From NCBI GenBank assembly GCA_964519345.1, contig CAZFKX010000024.1, positions 1 to 64,000 of the forward strand: DNA of 64,000 nt. Reading direction: 5' to 3'. Under the pieces are notes generated by a model, which saw only the letters and a list, made by a program, of their open reading frames with translations, ran no database searches and had not been told where the DNA came from. This DNA is from Persephonella sp964519345 (lineage in GTDB: Bacteria; Aquificota; Aquificia; Aquificales; Hydrogenothermaceae). Positions within the stretch are counted from its first letter, which is position 1; each line of letters starts with the position of its first letter. This document shows, one piece after another, positions 6,882-15,242 of the stretch. Both the position numbers and the translations under genes were made by a program.

Positions 6882-9692
6882 ATGATAGGCTTTTTCGTTA
6901 AAAAGATCTTTGGAACAAAAAATGAAAGGGAGATAAAAAAGTTAAAACCTTTTGTTGATAAAATAAACCAGCTTGAAAGAGAGTTTGATAACCTTTCAAA
7001 TAAGGAAATCAGGGAAAGAAGCCTCCAGCTTATTAACAAGGTCAGAACTGATGAAAGTCTGAGAGATGCTATAACACAGGGGGAAATGGTTGAGATACTT
7101 CCGGAAGCGTTTGCCCTCGTTAAAGAAGCAGCAAAGAGAACTCTCGGTCTTAGACCTTTTGACGTTCAGTTAATTGGTGCTATGGCACTTCATAAAGGAA
7201 CTGTTGCCGAAATGAAAACAGGTGAAGGAAAAACTCTCGTTGCCTCAATATCAATTTATCTTAACGCTCTGACAGGTAAAGGCGTGCATCTTGTTACCGT
7301 TAACGACTATCTTGCAAAAAGAGATGCTGTCTGGATGGGTTCCATATATAAATTTTTGGGTCTTGATGTTGGCGTCATAAATACAAATCACCAGTCTTTT
7401 GCTGTCAAATGGGTCGATGAAAATAAGTTTAACGAAGCTGTGGAAAATGATATGAGAGTCTGGCCTAAAGGGTATGAAGGAGAACTTTTGCCACCAGAGC
7501 TTTTTAATATAGAAGCCAGAAAAAACTTTTTTACAGAAGCTGTAGAAGTTGAGAGAAGGAAGGCTTACGAGGCTGATATAACTTATGGAACAAACAACGA
7601 GTTTGGTTTTGATTATTTAAGGGATAATATGGTTTTCTCTAAGGAACAGATAGTTCAGGTAAAAGGTCATCATTATGCGATTGTTGACGAAGTTGATTCT
7701 ATACTTATAGATGAAGCCAGAACGCCGTTAATAATATCTGGTCCCTCAGGAGAAGATGTAAGTATTTACTATACAGCTGACGCTTTTGTAAAAACACTTG
7801 TCAAAGATGAAGATTTTCAGATAGATGAAAAGAATAAAACAGCTGTCTTAACGGAGAAAGGTGTTGAAAAAGCAGAAAAATATTTTAATCTTGAAAACCT
7901 ATACGATCCAAGAAATATAGATATCCTTCATGCTATCACCCAATCGCTAAGGGCGAACACACTCTTTCACAGAGACGTTGATTACGTTGTTAAAGATGGA
8001 GAAGTAATAATCGTTGACGAATTTACAGGCAGACTCATGCCTGGAAGAAGATGGTCTGACGGACTACATCAGGCTGTTGAAGCTAAAGAAGGCGTGAAAA
8101 TAGAGGCAGAAAATCAGACATTAGCATCAATAACATTCCAGAACTATTTTAGAATGTATGAAAAGTTAGCTGGTATGACAGGAACAGCCGAAACAGAAGC
8201 AGAAGAGTTCAAAGAGATTTACGGTTTAGATGTTCTTGTAATACCTACAAATAAACCTGTAATTAGAAAAGATTATCCTGATCTTGTTTATAAAACAAAA
8301 AGGGAGAAATATGAAGCAGCTATAAAAGAAATAGAAGAACTTCACAAACTGGGAAGACCCATTCTTGTAGGTACAGCATCAATTGAGACATCAGAACATC
8401 TATCAGCCCTTTTAAAAAAGAAAGGAATCAAGCATCATGTTTTAAACGCAAAACATCATGAGAAGGAAGCTGAGATAATAGCTCAGGCTGGAAGAATAGG
8501 ATCTGTAACAATAGCAACAAATATGGCAGGAAGGGGAACAGATATCTTACTTGGGGGAAATCCAGAATTTCTTGCAAAAGAGATTCTTAAGAAAAAAGGA
8601 TTAACACCTGAAAAGGCTACCGAAGAACAGTACAAAGAAGCTTTAAAAGAAGCTCAAAAAATAACAGCTGAAGAAAAGAAAAAAGTTATAGATCTTGGCG
8701 GACTTGCAGTAATAGGGACAGAAAGACACGAAAGTAGAAGAATTGACAACCAGCTTAGAGGAAGGGCAGGCAGACAGGGAGATCCGGGAAGCTCAAGATT
8801 TTATCTATCTTTAGAAGACGACCTCCTTAGACTTTTCGGTGGAGATAAGCTTAAAGCTCTGATGGATAGATTAAAGATACCTGATGGAGAACCTATAGAA
8901 AGTACAATGGTCTCAAAAGCCATTGAAAACGCACAAAAAAGGGTTGAAGGTCAGAACTTCCAGATCAGGAAAAGACTTCTTGAGTTTGACGATGTTATGA
9001 ACAAACAGAGACAGGTTATATACTCACTTAGAAGAGATATCCTTGAAGGAGTAAATCTTCAGGACGAGCTGAAACAATGGCTTTATGATGTATCTCTTTA
9101 CTACATAGATAAATATGCTCCTGCTGAGGAATATCAGGAAAAGTGGGAACTGAAAGAGCTTGAAAAATCATTCAAGGAATGGCTTGGTATCGAGATAAAT
9201 ATACCTGAAGATAGAGAATGGGACAGAAAAGAGCTTGAGGATCACATATTTGAACAGTTAGAGCAGTACTATAAAAATAAGGAAGATCTTGCAGGTTCTT
9301 CCGTAATGAGAGAGTTTGAAAGATATATAACCCTTCAGGTTCTTGATTCTTTATGGAAGGAACATCTTCATATGTTAGACAGACTGAGAGAATCTGTATA
9401 TCTGAGAGGTTACGCCCAGAGAGATCCACTTGTTGAGTACAAAAAAGAGGCTTTCAACCTTTTTGAAGATATGCTTTTCAGAACAAAACAAAATACCCTT
9501 GAGTATCTTTATAAAGTGCAGATAGCTTCCGAAGAAGAAATTCAGGAAGAGCAGAGAAAAAAGGAAAAAGAAGCAGAAAGGCTTTTGAAAGAGGCAACAG
9601 CATCAACAGAAACACAAGAAACAAAAAAGAAAAAGAAAAAAAAGGTTATAAAGTATAAAAATAGAATGGAAAGAAGAAAGAAAAAAAGATGA
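6882..9692 (+). CDS. secA: Preprotein translocase ATPase SecA
   Basis: 936 residues. It is the ATP-driven motor that pushes unfolded preproteins through SecYEG. Walker A MKTGEGKT is at 111-118, the DEAD-type IVDEVDSILIDEARTPLIISG follows in NBD1, and NMAGRGTDI and RGRAGRQGDPGSSRFYLS are in NBD2. Relative to E. coli SecA there is an extra ~55 residues (about 168-224) between LGLDVGVI and KAYEADITYGTNNE, an NBD1 insertion known in Aquificota SecA. The C-terminus is a long Lys-rich tail and lacks the cysteine zinc motif used for SecB binding. GGAGG lies 11 nt before the ATG. Convergent with the small zinc-ribbon gene. Confidence 0.97.
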   Translation: MIGFFVKKIFGTKNEREIKKLKPFVDKINQLEREFDNLSNKEIRERSLQLINKVRTDESLRDAITQGEMVEILPEAFALVKEAAKRTLGLRPFDVQLIGAMALHKGTVAEMKTGEGKTLVASISIYLNALTGKGVHLVTVNDYLAKRDAVWMGSIYKFLGLDVGVINTNHQSFAVKWVDENKFNEAVENDMRVWPKGYEGELLPPELFNIEARKNFFTEAVEVERRKAYEADITYGTNNEFGFDYLRDNMVFSKEQIVQVKGHHYAIVDEVDSILIDEARTPLIISGPSGEDVSIYYTADAFVKTLVKDEDFQIDEKNKTAVLTEKGVEKAEKYFNLENLYDPRNIDILHAITQSLRANTLFHRDVDYVVKDGEVIIVDEFTGRLMPGRRWSDGLHQAVEAKEGVKIEAENQTLASITFQNYFRMYEKLAGMTGTAETEAEEFKEIYGLDVLVIPTNKPVIRKDYPDLVYKTKREKYEAAIKEIEELHKLGRPILVGTASIETSEHLSALLKKKGIKHHVLNAKHHEKEAEIIAQAGRIGSVTIATNMAGRGTDILLGGNPEFLAKEILKKKGLTPEKATEEQYKEALKEAQKITAEEKKKVIDLGGLAVIGTERHESRRIDNQLRGRAGRQGDPGSSRFYLSLEDDLLRLFGGDKLKALMDRLKIPDGEPIESTMVSKAIENAQKRVEGQNFQIRKRLLEFDDVMNKQRQVIYSLRRDILEGVNLQDELKQWLYDVSLYYIDKYAPAEEYQEKWELKELEKSFKEWLGIEINIPEDREWDRKELEDHIFEQLEQYYKNKEDLAGSSVMREFERYITLQVLDSLWKEHLHMLDRLRESVYLRGYAQRDPLVEYKKEAFNLFEDMLFRTKQNTLEYLYKVQIASEEEIQEEQRKKEKEAERLLKEATASTETQETKKKKKKKVIKYKNRMERRKKKR

Positions 9693-9694
9693 AA

Positions 9695-9880
9695 TTATTC
9701 ATAGGGGATTTCTTCTTCAAATCCCCATTTTTCTATCTCTTCTGTTTTTATTCTCTCCTGCCAGCATTTTTCACAGAAAAATAGATCTTCTATGTTTGGA
9801 TCCTCGTAAAGAAAATCCAACACTCCACATTTATAACATACTTCTTTTTCTTCAGTTCTTTTTAAATCTTTTAGATTCAT
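9695..9880 (-). CDS. Small zinc-ribbon protein of unknown function
   Basis: 61 residues with two CxxC knuckles (Cys15/Cys18 and Cys36/Cys39), the spacing of a rubredoxin-like zinc ribbon, followed by an acidic tail. No catalytic domain accompanies it. It is convergent with secA (2 nt apart) and divergent from the globin-PsiE gene, with a 14-bp palindrome between the two starts. It may be a regulator or metal-binding partner, but the function is not recognised. Confidence 0.6.
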   Translation of the reverse strand: MNLKDLKRTEEKEVCYKCGVLDFLYEDPNIEDLFFCEKCWQERIKTEEIEKWGFEEEIPYE

Positions 9881-9912
9881 TGTATCCTCGCATTTTTTGT
9901 TATAAATTAATC

Positions 9913-9926
9913 TCTGTTTAAACAGA
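9913..9926. promoter_or_regulatory. 14-bp palindrome in a divergent intergenic region
   Basis: TCTGTTT-AAACAGA is a perfect inverted repeat in the 80-bp gap between the zinc-ribbon gene (minus) and the globin-PsiE gene (plus). A dimeric regulator could bind here and control both genes. No regulator is identified, so the operator role is inferred from position and symmetry only. Confidence 0.4.
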
Positions 9927-9960
9927 AAAAAATGATAAAAAACATTAAAAGGGGAGTTTT

Positions 9961-10854
9961 ATGGAAAGATTTGAACAGGTACTTAAAGATTTTGACTTCA
10001 CAGAAAGGGATATAAAGAATATAAACTATCTAAAACCTGTAATGGAAAAGTACAAAGAAGAATTTATAGAAAGGTTTTACCAATTTATATTCAGATTTCC
10101 CGAAACAAAGAAATTTCTTAAAGATGATGCAACAGTAAAAAGACATCAGGACAAACTTAGAGAATGGTATGCTGATCTTCTTTCTGGAAAGTACGATTAT
10201 GCTTATTTTTTGAGGCTATACAGAATTGGGGAGAAGCATGTTGATATAGGACTTCCAACACATTATGTTAATGCAAGCTTTAATTTTATAAGGAGATTTT
10301 TTATCGAAAAGATAAATAAAGAGTTTGGCCTTTCAGAAGAAAGAAATCAGCTTGTAGTATCCATAGGAAAACTTCTTGATATAAATCTTGACATACTTAC
10401 TGCTGCATATAGGGAAGAAGAATTAAGTAGATATCAGGTTATGACAAAAATAGAAAAAACTCTTTTTGTTGTATCCAAGAAATTCTCTGACATGCTTGAC
10501 TTCACATTAGTTGGTGCTCTTATACTTGTCTCATTTTTTGTTCTTGGACTTTTTATATACGACATATACCAGCTTGTTATGGGATTAGTTCCTATAGAAA
10601 AGGGAATACTTATGACACTCGGTACACTGCTTATACTATGGGCTGTAAGTGAACTTATGCAGGAAGAAATAAAACATCTGAAAGGAGGTGGATTTGCCAT
10701 AGGAGCTTTTATAGGCGTAGCTCTTGCTGCCGTAATAAGAAAAATACTTATTGTCTCCCTTTCTGCAGAAAAGGCACTTGAACTTTTAAGTTATGGAGCT
10801 ATAGTATTGTCTCTCGGCATAGTTTACTGGCTCCTTGCAAAGAAAAACAGATAA
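9961..10854 (+). CDS. Globin-coupled sensor fused to a PsiE-like membrane domain
   Basis: 297 residues. Residues ~10-155 are a sensor-globin (protoglobin/GCS) domain: long helices with the pattern FIERFYQFIFRFPETKKFL and the F-helix motif YRIGEKHVDIGLPTHYV, whose His93 is the expected haem-iron ligand. A linker helix (155-180) follows, then four hydrophobic helices (about 183-205, 214-233, 246-266, 275-293) resembling the phosphate-starvation-inducible PsiE family, including the ...LMQEEIKHLKGGGFAIG... and VIRKILIVSL segments. A gas- or redox-sensing domain controlling a membrane module is therefore likely; the output is unknown. It is preceded by AAGGGGAG and followed 9 nt later by the helicase gene. 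Confidence 0.75.
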   Translation: MERFEQVLKDFDFTERDIKNINYLKPVMEKYKEEFIERFYQFIFRFPETKKFLKDDATVKRHQDKLREWYADLLSGKYDYAYFLRLYRIGEKHVDIGLPTHYVNASFNFIRRFFIEKINKEFGLSEERNQLVVSIGKLLDINLDILTAAYREEELSRYQVMTKIEKTLFVVSKKFSDMLDFTLVGALILVSFFVLGLFIYDIYQLVMGLVPIEKGILMTLGTLLILWAVSELMQEEIKHLKGGGFAIGAFIGVALAAVIRKILIVSLSAEKALELLSYGAIVLSLGIVYWLLAKKNR

Positions 10855-10863
10855 GGAGAAAGA

Positions 10864-12825
10864 TTGAGGTTACAGTTTAAGGATAAAAAAGAGTATGTTT
10901 CATACTGGGATAGGCTTGTAGAATTAGAAAGAGATGCAGAGAAAGAGTTTCATCTTAATGAAATACTATCACTATCAGGAAAGGAAAGACAGAAAAAAGG
11001 CAGAGCCGTATTGGGACTTCATGGAAAATACATAGGTGAGATTATAGGCGAGTTTCAGGTTTACAGATTTTTTAAAGAAAACATGCCTGAACACCAGATA
11101 AATGTTGGAGATGTTGTTCTTGTAAGCAGAAAAAATCCTCTCAAAGATGGTATTGAAGGAACAGTATTTGAGAAAGGAAAAAACTTTATAACAGTGGTTT
11201 TTTCTCAGCTTCTCCCAAAAGGAAAAAAATGGAGAATAGATCTTTTTGTAAATGATATAACTTTTAAAAGAATGTCAGGAACATTAAGTATTTTTGAAAA
11301 AGGTTACTCATTTTTCCCTGAAGATACGATCTTAGGAGAGAGTGGATATACCGTTTGCAAATCAGAAATTAATTTTTTTAATAAAGACTTAAACGATTTT
11401 CAAAAGGAAGCTGTCAGAAAGGCTGTATGCAGTGATAAACTTTTCTTGATACATGGTCCTCCCGGAACAGGAAAAACCACGACACTCCTGGAGATAATTA
11501 TACAACATATAGAAAAAGGAGACAGAGTTCTTGCGACAGCTGACAGCAATACAGCAGTTGATAATATAGTAGAAGGTCTTGTAAAAAGAGGTATAAAAGT
11601 CGTCAGGATAGGGCATCCTGCAAGATTAAAGAAGGAACTTCTTGATGTCTCCCTTGATGCACTTGCAGAAAAACATCCTGAATATACGGAAGTGAGAAGT
11701 ATAGAAAGAAATATAAAAAATTTAAAAACATTACAGGAGAGTTATAAAAAACCAACAGCTCAAAGGAGAAGAGGACTTTCTTACAGCGATATTCTAAGAT
11801 ATGCAAGATCTGGAAAAAAGATAAGAGGTCACAAAGTAGAAACATTAAAGAGTATGGCTGAATGGATTAGACTGCAAAAAGAAATTAAAAAGCTATCAGA
11901 AAGAAAAAGAAAAATTGAAGATAAAATAATAGAAGAGATCCTAAACAGTTCACAAGTAATATGTGCAACAAACTCCACAGCAGGGTCTGAGTTTTTATCT
12001 GATTACGTTTTTGACGTTATATTTATAGATGAAGCTTCTCAATCAACAGAACCCTCATGTCTTATACCTATAGTAAAGGGTCTTAAAGTAGTTATGGCGG
12101 GAGATCATAAACAACTTCCTCCTACAGTTTTAAATCCCGAGGCTAAAGGTCTATCTTTTACGATGTTCGAACGTTTTATCAGGATATACCCAGAAAATGC
12201 ATACATGCTTAAAGTTCAGTATCGTATGAATGACATAATAAAAGAGTTTCCTTCAGAGGAGTTTTATAAAGGCCAGCTTATATCTGATGAAAGTGTAAAA
12301 GATAGAAAACTTTCAGACATAACAAAAAAAGTAGGTTCAACTCCCGTATCAGACGATACACCTGTAGTCTTTATTGATACTGAAGGAAGATTTTTAGAAA
12401 AACAGAAAAAAGGCAGTAGATCAAAGTATAATCCTGAGGAAGCAAAAGCTGTAAGAAGTATAGTAGATCAGCTTAAAAAGTTAGGCGTTAGATCTGAAGA
12501 TATAGGAGTTATAACACCGTATAAAGATCATGAAGAGTATCTTAAAAAAATACTGCCCAATGTTGAGGTTAAAACTGTTGATGGTTTTCAGGGGCGAGAA
12601 AAAGAGGTTATCGTTATATCTCTTGTTAGATCAAATCCCGAAGAAGAGATAGGATTTCTTGATGATCTTAGAAGACTCAATGTCGCACTCACAAGAGCAA
12701 AAAGAAAGGTTATTATAATAGGAGACAGCAAAACCCTTAGCTCTAATTATACTTACAGAAAATTGATAGAATTTATAAAAACCAAAGGAAAATTTGTATC
12801 TGTTAAAGAGATCTCCCCTCTGTAG
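10864..12825 (+). CDS. SF1 DNA/RNA helicase (IGHMBP2/Upf1-like)
   Basis: 653 residues, TTG start preceded by AAGGAG. An N-terminal beta-barrel-like region (~1-165) precedes the helicase core. Visible motifs: HGPPGTGKTTTLLEI (I), a DSNTAVDNIVEGL (Ia) segment, FIDEASQSTEPS (II, DEAS form), GDHKQLPPTV (III), VQYRMNDII (IV), TVDGFQGREKEVIVISLVRSN (V) and LNVALTRAKRKVIIIGD (VI). This set is characteristic of the Upf1-like SF1B family including the archaeal/bacterial IGHMBP2-type proteins. Such enzymes unwind DNA or RNA 5' to 3'; the substrate here is unknown. It likely forms an operon with the globin-PsiE gene and is convergent with argB (2 nt apart). Confidence 0.85.
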   Translation: MRLQFKDKKEYVSYWDRLVELERDAEKEFHLNEILSLSGKERQKKGRAVLGLHGKYIGEIIGEFQVYRFFKENMPEHQINVGDVVLVSRKNPLKDGIEGTVFEKGKNFITVVFSQLLPKGKKWRIDLFVNDITFKRMSGTLSIFEKGYSFFPEDTILGESGYTVCKSEINFFNKDLNDFQKEAVRKAVCSDKLFLIHGPPGTGKTTTLLEIIIQHIEKGDRVLATADSNTAVDNIVEGLVKRGIKVVRIGHPARLKKELLDVSLDALAEKHPEYTEVRSIERNIKNLKTLQESYKKPTAQRRRGLSYSDILRYARSGKKIRGHKVETLKSMAEWIRLQKEIKKLSERKRKIEDKIIEEILNSSQVICATNSTAGSEFLSDYVFDVIFIDEASQSTEPSCLIPIVKGLKVVMAGDHKQLPPTVLNPEAKGLSFTMFERFIRIYPENAYMLKVQYRMNDIIKEFPSEEFYKGQLISDESVKDRKLSDITKKVGSTPVSDDTPVVFIDTEGRFLEKQKKGSRSKYNPEEAKAVRSIVDQLKKLGVRSEDIGVITPYKDHEEYLKKILPNVEVKTVDGFQGREKEVIVISLVRSNPEEEIGFLDDLRRLNVALTRAKRKVIIIGDSKTLSSNYTYRKLIEFIKTKGKFVSVKEISPL

Positions 12826-12827
12826 AA

Positions 12828-13727
12828 TTATGAAATAATTTCTGTTCCTATTCCTTCAGACGTAAAAATTTCAAGTAAAACACAATGGGGGATTCTACCG
12901 TCAAGTATATGTGCCTTTTTTACTCCCTGTGACAATGCCTGAATACAAGCCTTAACTTTTGGTATCATACCTCCTTTTATAATTCCCTCTTCAATCATCT
13001 CATTTATCCTATTAACATTTATGGAAGAGACTGTACTGCCGTTTTCATCTTTAAGACCCTCAATATCGGTTAAAAATATCACCTTTTCAGCTTTCAAAGC
13101 TCCCGCCACAGCAGAAGCCACAAAATCCGCATTTATATTGTAAGCATTTCCATCTATATCAAAACCAACAGGCGCTATAACAGGAATGTAATTGTCCTCT
13201 TCAAGATGTTTAAGAACTTGAGTATCTATAAACTCAACCTCACCTACATGTCCGAGATCAAGGAGTTCTGTCGGTCTGAAATCACCCATCTGTCTGAAGT
13301 ATTCATGAGCATCAAGCTTTTTAGCTCTTATAAGTCCGCCGTCTTTACCTGTAAGGCCTACGGCTCTTATGTGACCTCCTGCGTATCTATTTATAAGCAT
13401 AACAATGCTTTTATTTACGAGACCTCCAAGTACCATTTCTACAACTTCCATAGTCTCCCTGTCTGTAACTCTAAGCCCTCCCACAAATTTACTTTCAAGT
13501 CCCATTCTTTTGAGCATCTGTCCTATCTGCGGACCTCCTCCATGAACTATAACAGGATTTATCCCAATATACTTAAGCATCAGTATATCCTGTGCAAAGG
13601 CAGTTCTCAGATCAGCCTTAGCCATTGCATTTCCACCGTACTTTATTACAAAAGTCTTCCCTCTAAACTTTGTGATAAATGGAAGAGCCTCCATAAGAAT
13701 CTCGGCTTTTTCAATAAGCTTTTCCAC
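12828..13727 (-). CDS. argB: Acetylglutamate kinase
   Basis: 299 residues, GTG start; no in-frame ATG lies just upstream and GGAGGA is ~10 nt away. It phosphorylates N-acetyl-L-glutamate in arginine synthesis. Motifs of the amino-acid kinase fold: FVIKYGGNAMA, IVHGGGPQIGQMLKRMG, FVGGLRVTDRETMEVVEMVLGG, INADFVASAVAGAL, VIFLTDIEGL and the KGGMIPKV lysine loop. The N-terminal helix EKAEILMEALPFITKFRGK resembles that of the hexameric, arginine-inhibited enzymes, so feedback control by arginine is likely. It is last in a minus-strand cluster after the LAGLIDADG-like gene (27 nt). Confidence 0.95.
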   Translation of the reverse strand: MEKLIEKAEILMEALPFITKFRGKTFVIKYGGNAMAKADLRTAFAQDILMLKYIGINPVIVHGGGPQIGQMLKRMGLESKFVGGLRVTDRETMEVVEMVLGGLVNKSIVMLINRYAGGHIRAVGLTGKDGGLIRAKKLDAHEYFRQMGDFRPTELLDLGHVGEVEFIDTQVLKHLEEDNYIPVIAPVGFDIDGNAYNINADFVASAVAGALKAEKVIFLTDIEGLKDENGSTVSSINVNRINEMIEEGIIKGGMIPKVKACIQALSQGVKKAHILDGRIPHCVLLEIFTSEGIGTEIIS

Positions 13728-13754
13728 TTTTAGTCATTCCTCCACAAAGTCTTA

Positions 13755-14183
13755 TTAATCTTCAAGCCAAACAAAAACTGAACTTTTTCCATTTTTTAGA
13801 TTTTTCTGTCTGAAAGATCTCATTTTTAACATTTTTTTTACAATTTCCTTTTTTCTTTCCGACTCGTATTTTTTGGTAAACCTATCTGAATATATCTCAA
13901 ACACTATATCAGCTTCATTTTTTCTGAATATAAGAAAATTATATATCTCTTTGAGCAGTTTTTCGGCTTTTCTATGGGAAAGAACCAGTTCCCATCTTTT
14001 ACCCTTTTTTATTATAGACCCTCCAAATATCTCCTTTATTCTTTTTAGATTTTCACTGCTGAACGATCTTAGCGTAACGACAGGATAAACAGAGTTTTCT
14101 GTTCTTTTGTCTTTTCTAAAACCTATATTTCCAGAAGATTCAAGCATTCCTGCAGTATATGAAAGGATTTTATCTTTTTCCAT
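13755..14183 (-). CDS. LAGLIDADG-like domain protein
   Basis: 142 residues. The opening ILSYTAGMLESSGNIGF matches the LAGLIDADG helix and following strand, with Glu in place of the usual acidic Asp and Ser-Ser instead of Ala-Asp. After it come Y.V.TLRSFSSENLKRIKEIFGGSI, a WELVLSHRKAEKLLKEI segment and YNFLIFRKNEADIVFEI, the alternating strand/helix order of single-motif homing endonuclease domains (the final element resembles 'L..K..QA'). A basic C-terminal tail (KKEIVKKMLKMRSFRQKNLK) could contact DNA or RNA. There is no host intron or intein nearby, and the gene abuts ispG with a TAGATG junction. It is therefore probably a domesticated nuclease-fold nucleic-acid-binding protein. Whether it still cuts is unknown. 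Confidence 0.6.
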   Translation of the reverse strand: MEKDKILSYTAGMLESSGNIGFRKDKRTENSVYPVVTLRSFSSENLKRIKEIFGGSIIKKGKRWELVLSHRKAEKLLKEIYNFLIFRKNEADIVFEIYSDRFTKKYESERKKEIVKKMLKMRSFRQKNLKNGKSSVFVWLED

Positions 14184-15242
14184 CTAATTCTCTAAGTTTT
14201 CTATCTCTTTTATGAGATGGTCTATCATTTCTGATTCGGAAACCCTTTTTATAGGTTCTCCTTTCTTAAAAAGTATCGCGGATCTATTTCCACAAGCAAG
14301 ACCAACATCAGCCTCTCTTGCTTCACCTATAGCGTTAACTACACATCCCATAATGGCTACTTTTATAGGAAGATTTTTACCATCAAGCTTTTCTTCAACT
14401 TTTTTAACCACCTCAGGAAGATTAACTTCTATTCTCCCACATGTCGGACAGGATACTATTTCAATACCTCTTCTTCTTAAACCAAGAGACTGAAGAATCT
14501 GATAGGCTACTTTTACTTCCTCTTCAGGATCTGCCGTAAGGGATACTCTTACAGTATCACCTATTCCCATATACAGTAGAACTCCAATTCCCACAGCAGA
14601 TTTAACAGATCCTTTTCCTAAGGGTCCCGCCTCTGTAATTCCTATATGAAGTGGAATGTCTGTTTTCTCTGCAAATATTCTATTAGCTTCAATATTCTGT
14701 ATAACATCTGAACCCTTTATTGAGACCTTAAAGTTTTTAAAACCAACCTTCTCAAAAAATTCAGACCAGTTGAGCGCACTTTCAGCAAGAGCTTCCCCTG
14801 AAGGAAATCCATATTTCTCAAGAATATCCATCTCAAGTGATCCTGAGTTTATACCTAATCTGACAGTTATATCCTTTTTCTTACACTCCTGAAGTATTTC
14901 CCTTATTTTGCCTTCATCATTTATATTTCCTGGATTAAGTCTTATTCCATGTATTCCACTCTCAAGGGATAAGAAAGCTATCCTTGGTGAAAAATGAATG
15001 TCAGCAATAACAGGGATCGGCGATCTTTTAACTATCTCCTTCAGTGCTTCAGCGTCTTTCTCAGTAGGAACAGCAACCCTTATAATTTCACATCCAGCAT
15101 CTGCAACCCTTTTGATCTGAGAAAGTGTTTCCTCTATATTATGGGTTTTTGTATCTGTCATAGACTGAACAACTATAGGGTTGTCTCCACCTATTTTCAC
15201 ACTGCCAACTTTTATTTCCCTTGTTTTTCTTCTCTCTATCAT
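14184..15242 (-). CDS. ispG: 4-hydroxy-3-methylbut-2-enyl diphosphate synthase (flavodoxin/ferredoxin)
   Basis: 352 residues. It is the [4Fe-4S] enzyme of the non-mevalonate pathway that reductively converts MEcPP to HMBPP. The N-terminal TIM-barrel part includes VGGDNPIVVQSMTDT, AGCEIIRVAVP, PVIADIHF and GIRLNPGN. The C-terminal cluster domain has CPTCGR and MGCVVNAIGEAREADVGLA, giving the three cysteine ligands. It supplies C5 units for the polyprenyl diphosphate synthase encoded upstream in the same operon. It abuts genes on both sides with no spacer. Confidence 0.96.
   Translation of the reverse strand: MIERRKTREIKVGSVKIGGDNPIVVQSMTDTKTHNIEETLSQIKRVADAGCEIIRVAVPTEKDAEALKEIVKRSPIPVIADIHFSPRIAFLSLESGIHGIRLNPGNINDEGKIREILQECKKKDITVRLGINSGSLEMDILEKYGFPSGEALAESALNWSEFFEKVGFKNFKVSIKGSDVIQNIEANRIFAEKTDIPLHIGITEAGPLGKGSVKSAVGIGVLLYMGIGDTVRVSLTADPEEEVKVAYQILQSLGLRRRGIEIVSCPTCGRIEVNLPEVVKKVEEKLDGKNLPIKVAIMGCVVNAIGEAREADVGLACGNRSAILFKKGEPIKRVSESEMIDHLIKEIENLEN

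Noticed and set aside
9580..9692. Frame slippage in the secA A-rich tail
   Set aside because: The poly-Lys 3' end contains several A runs, but the frame is intact to a normal stop and homologues vary here, so no frameshift is needed.
13206..13733. Long plus-strand frame opposite argB and similar opposite-strand frames
   Set aside because: They are antisense shadows of well-supported genes with no homology pattern, ribosome sites or sensible composition.
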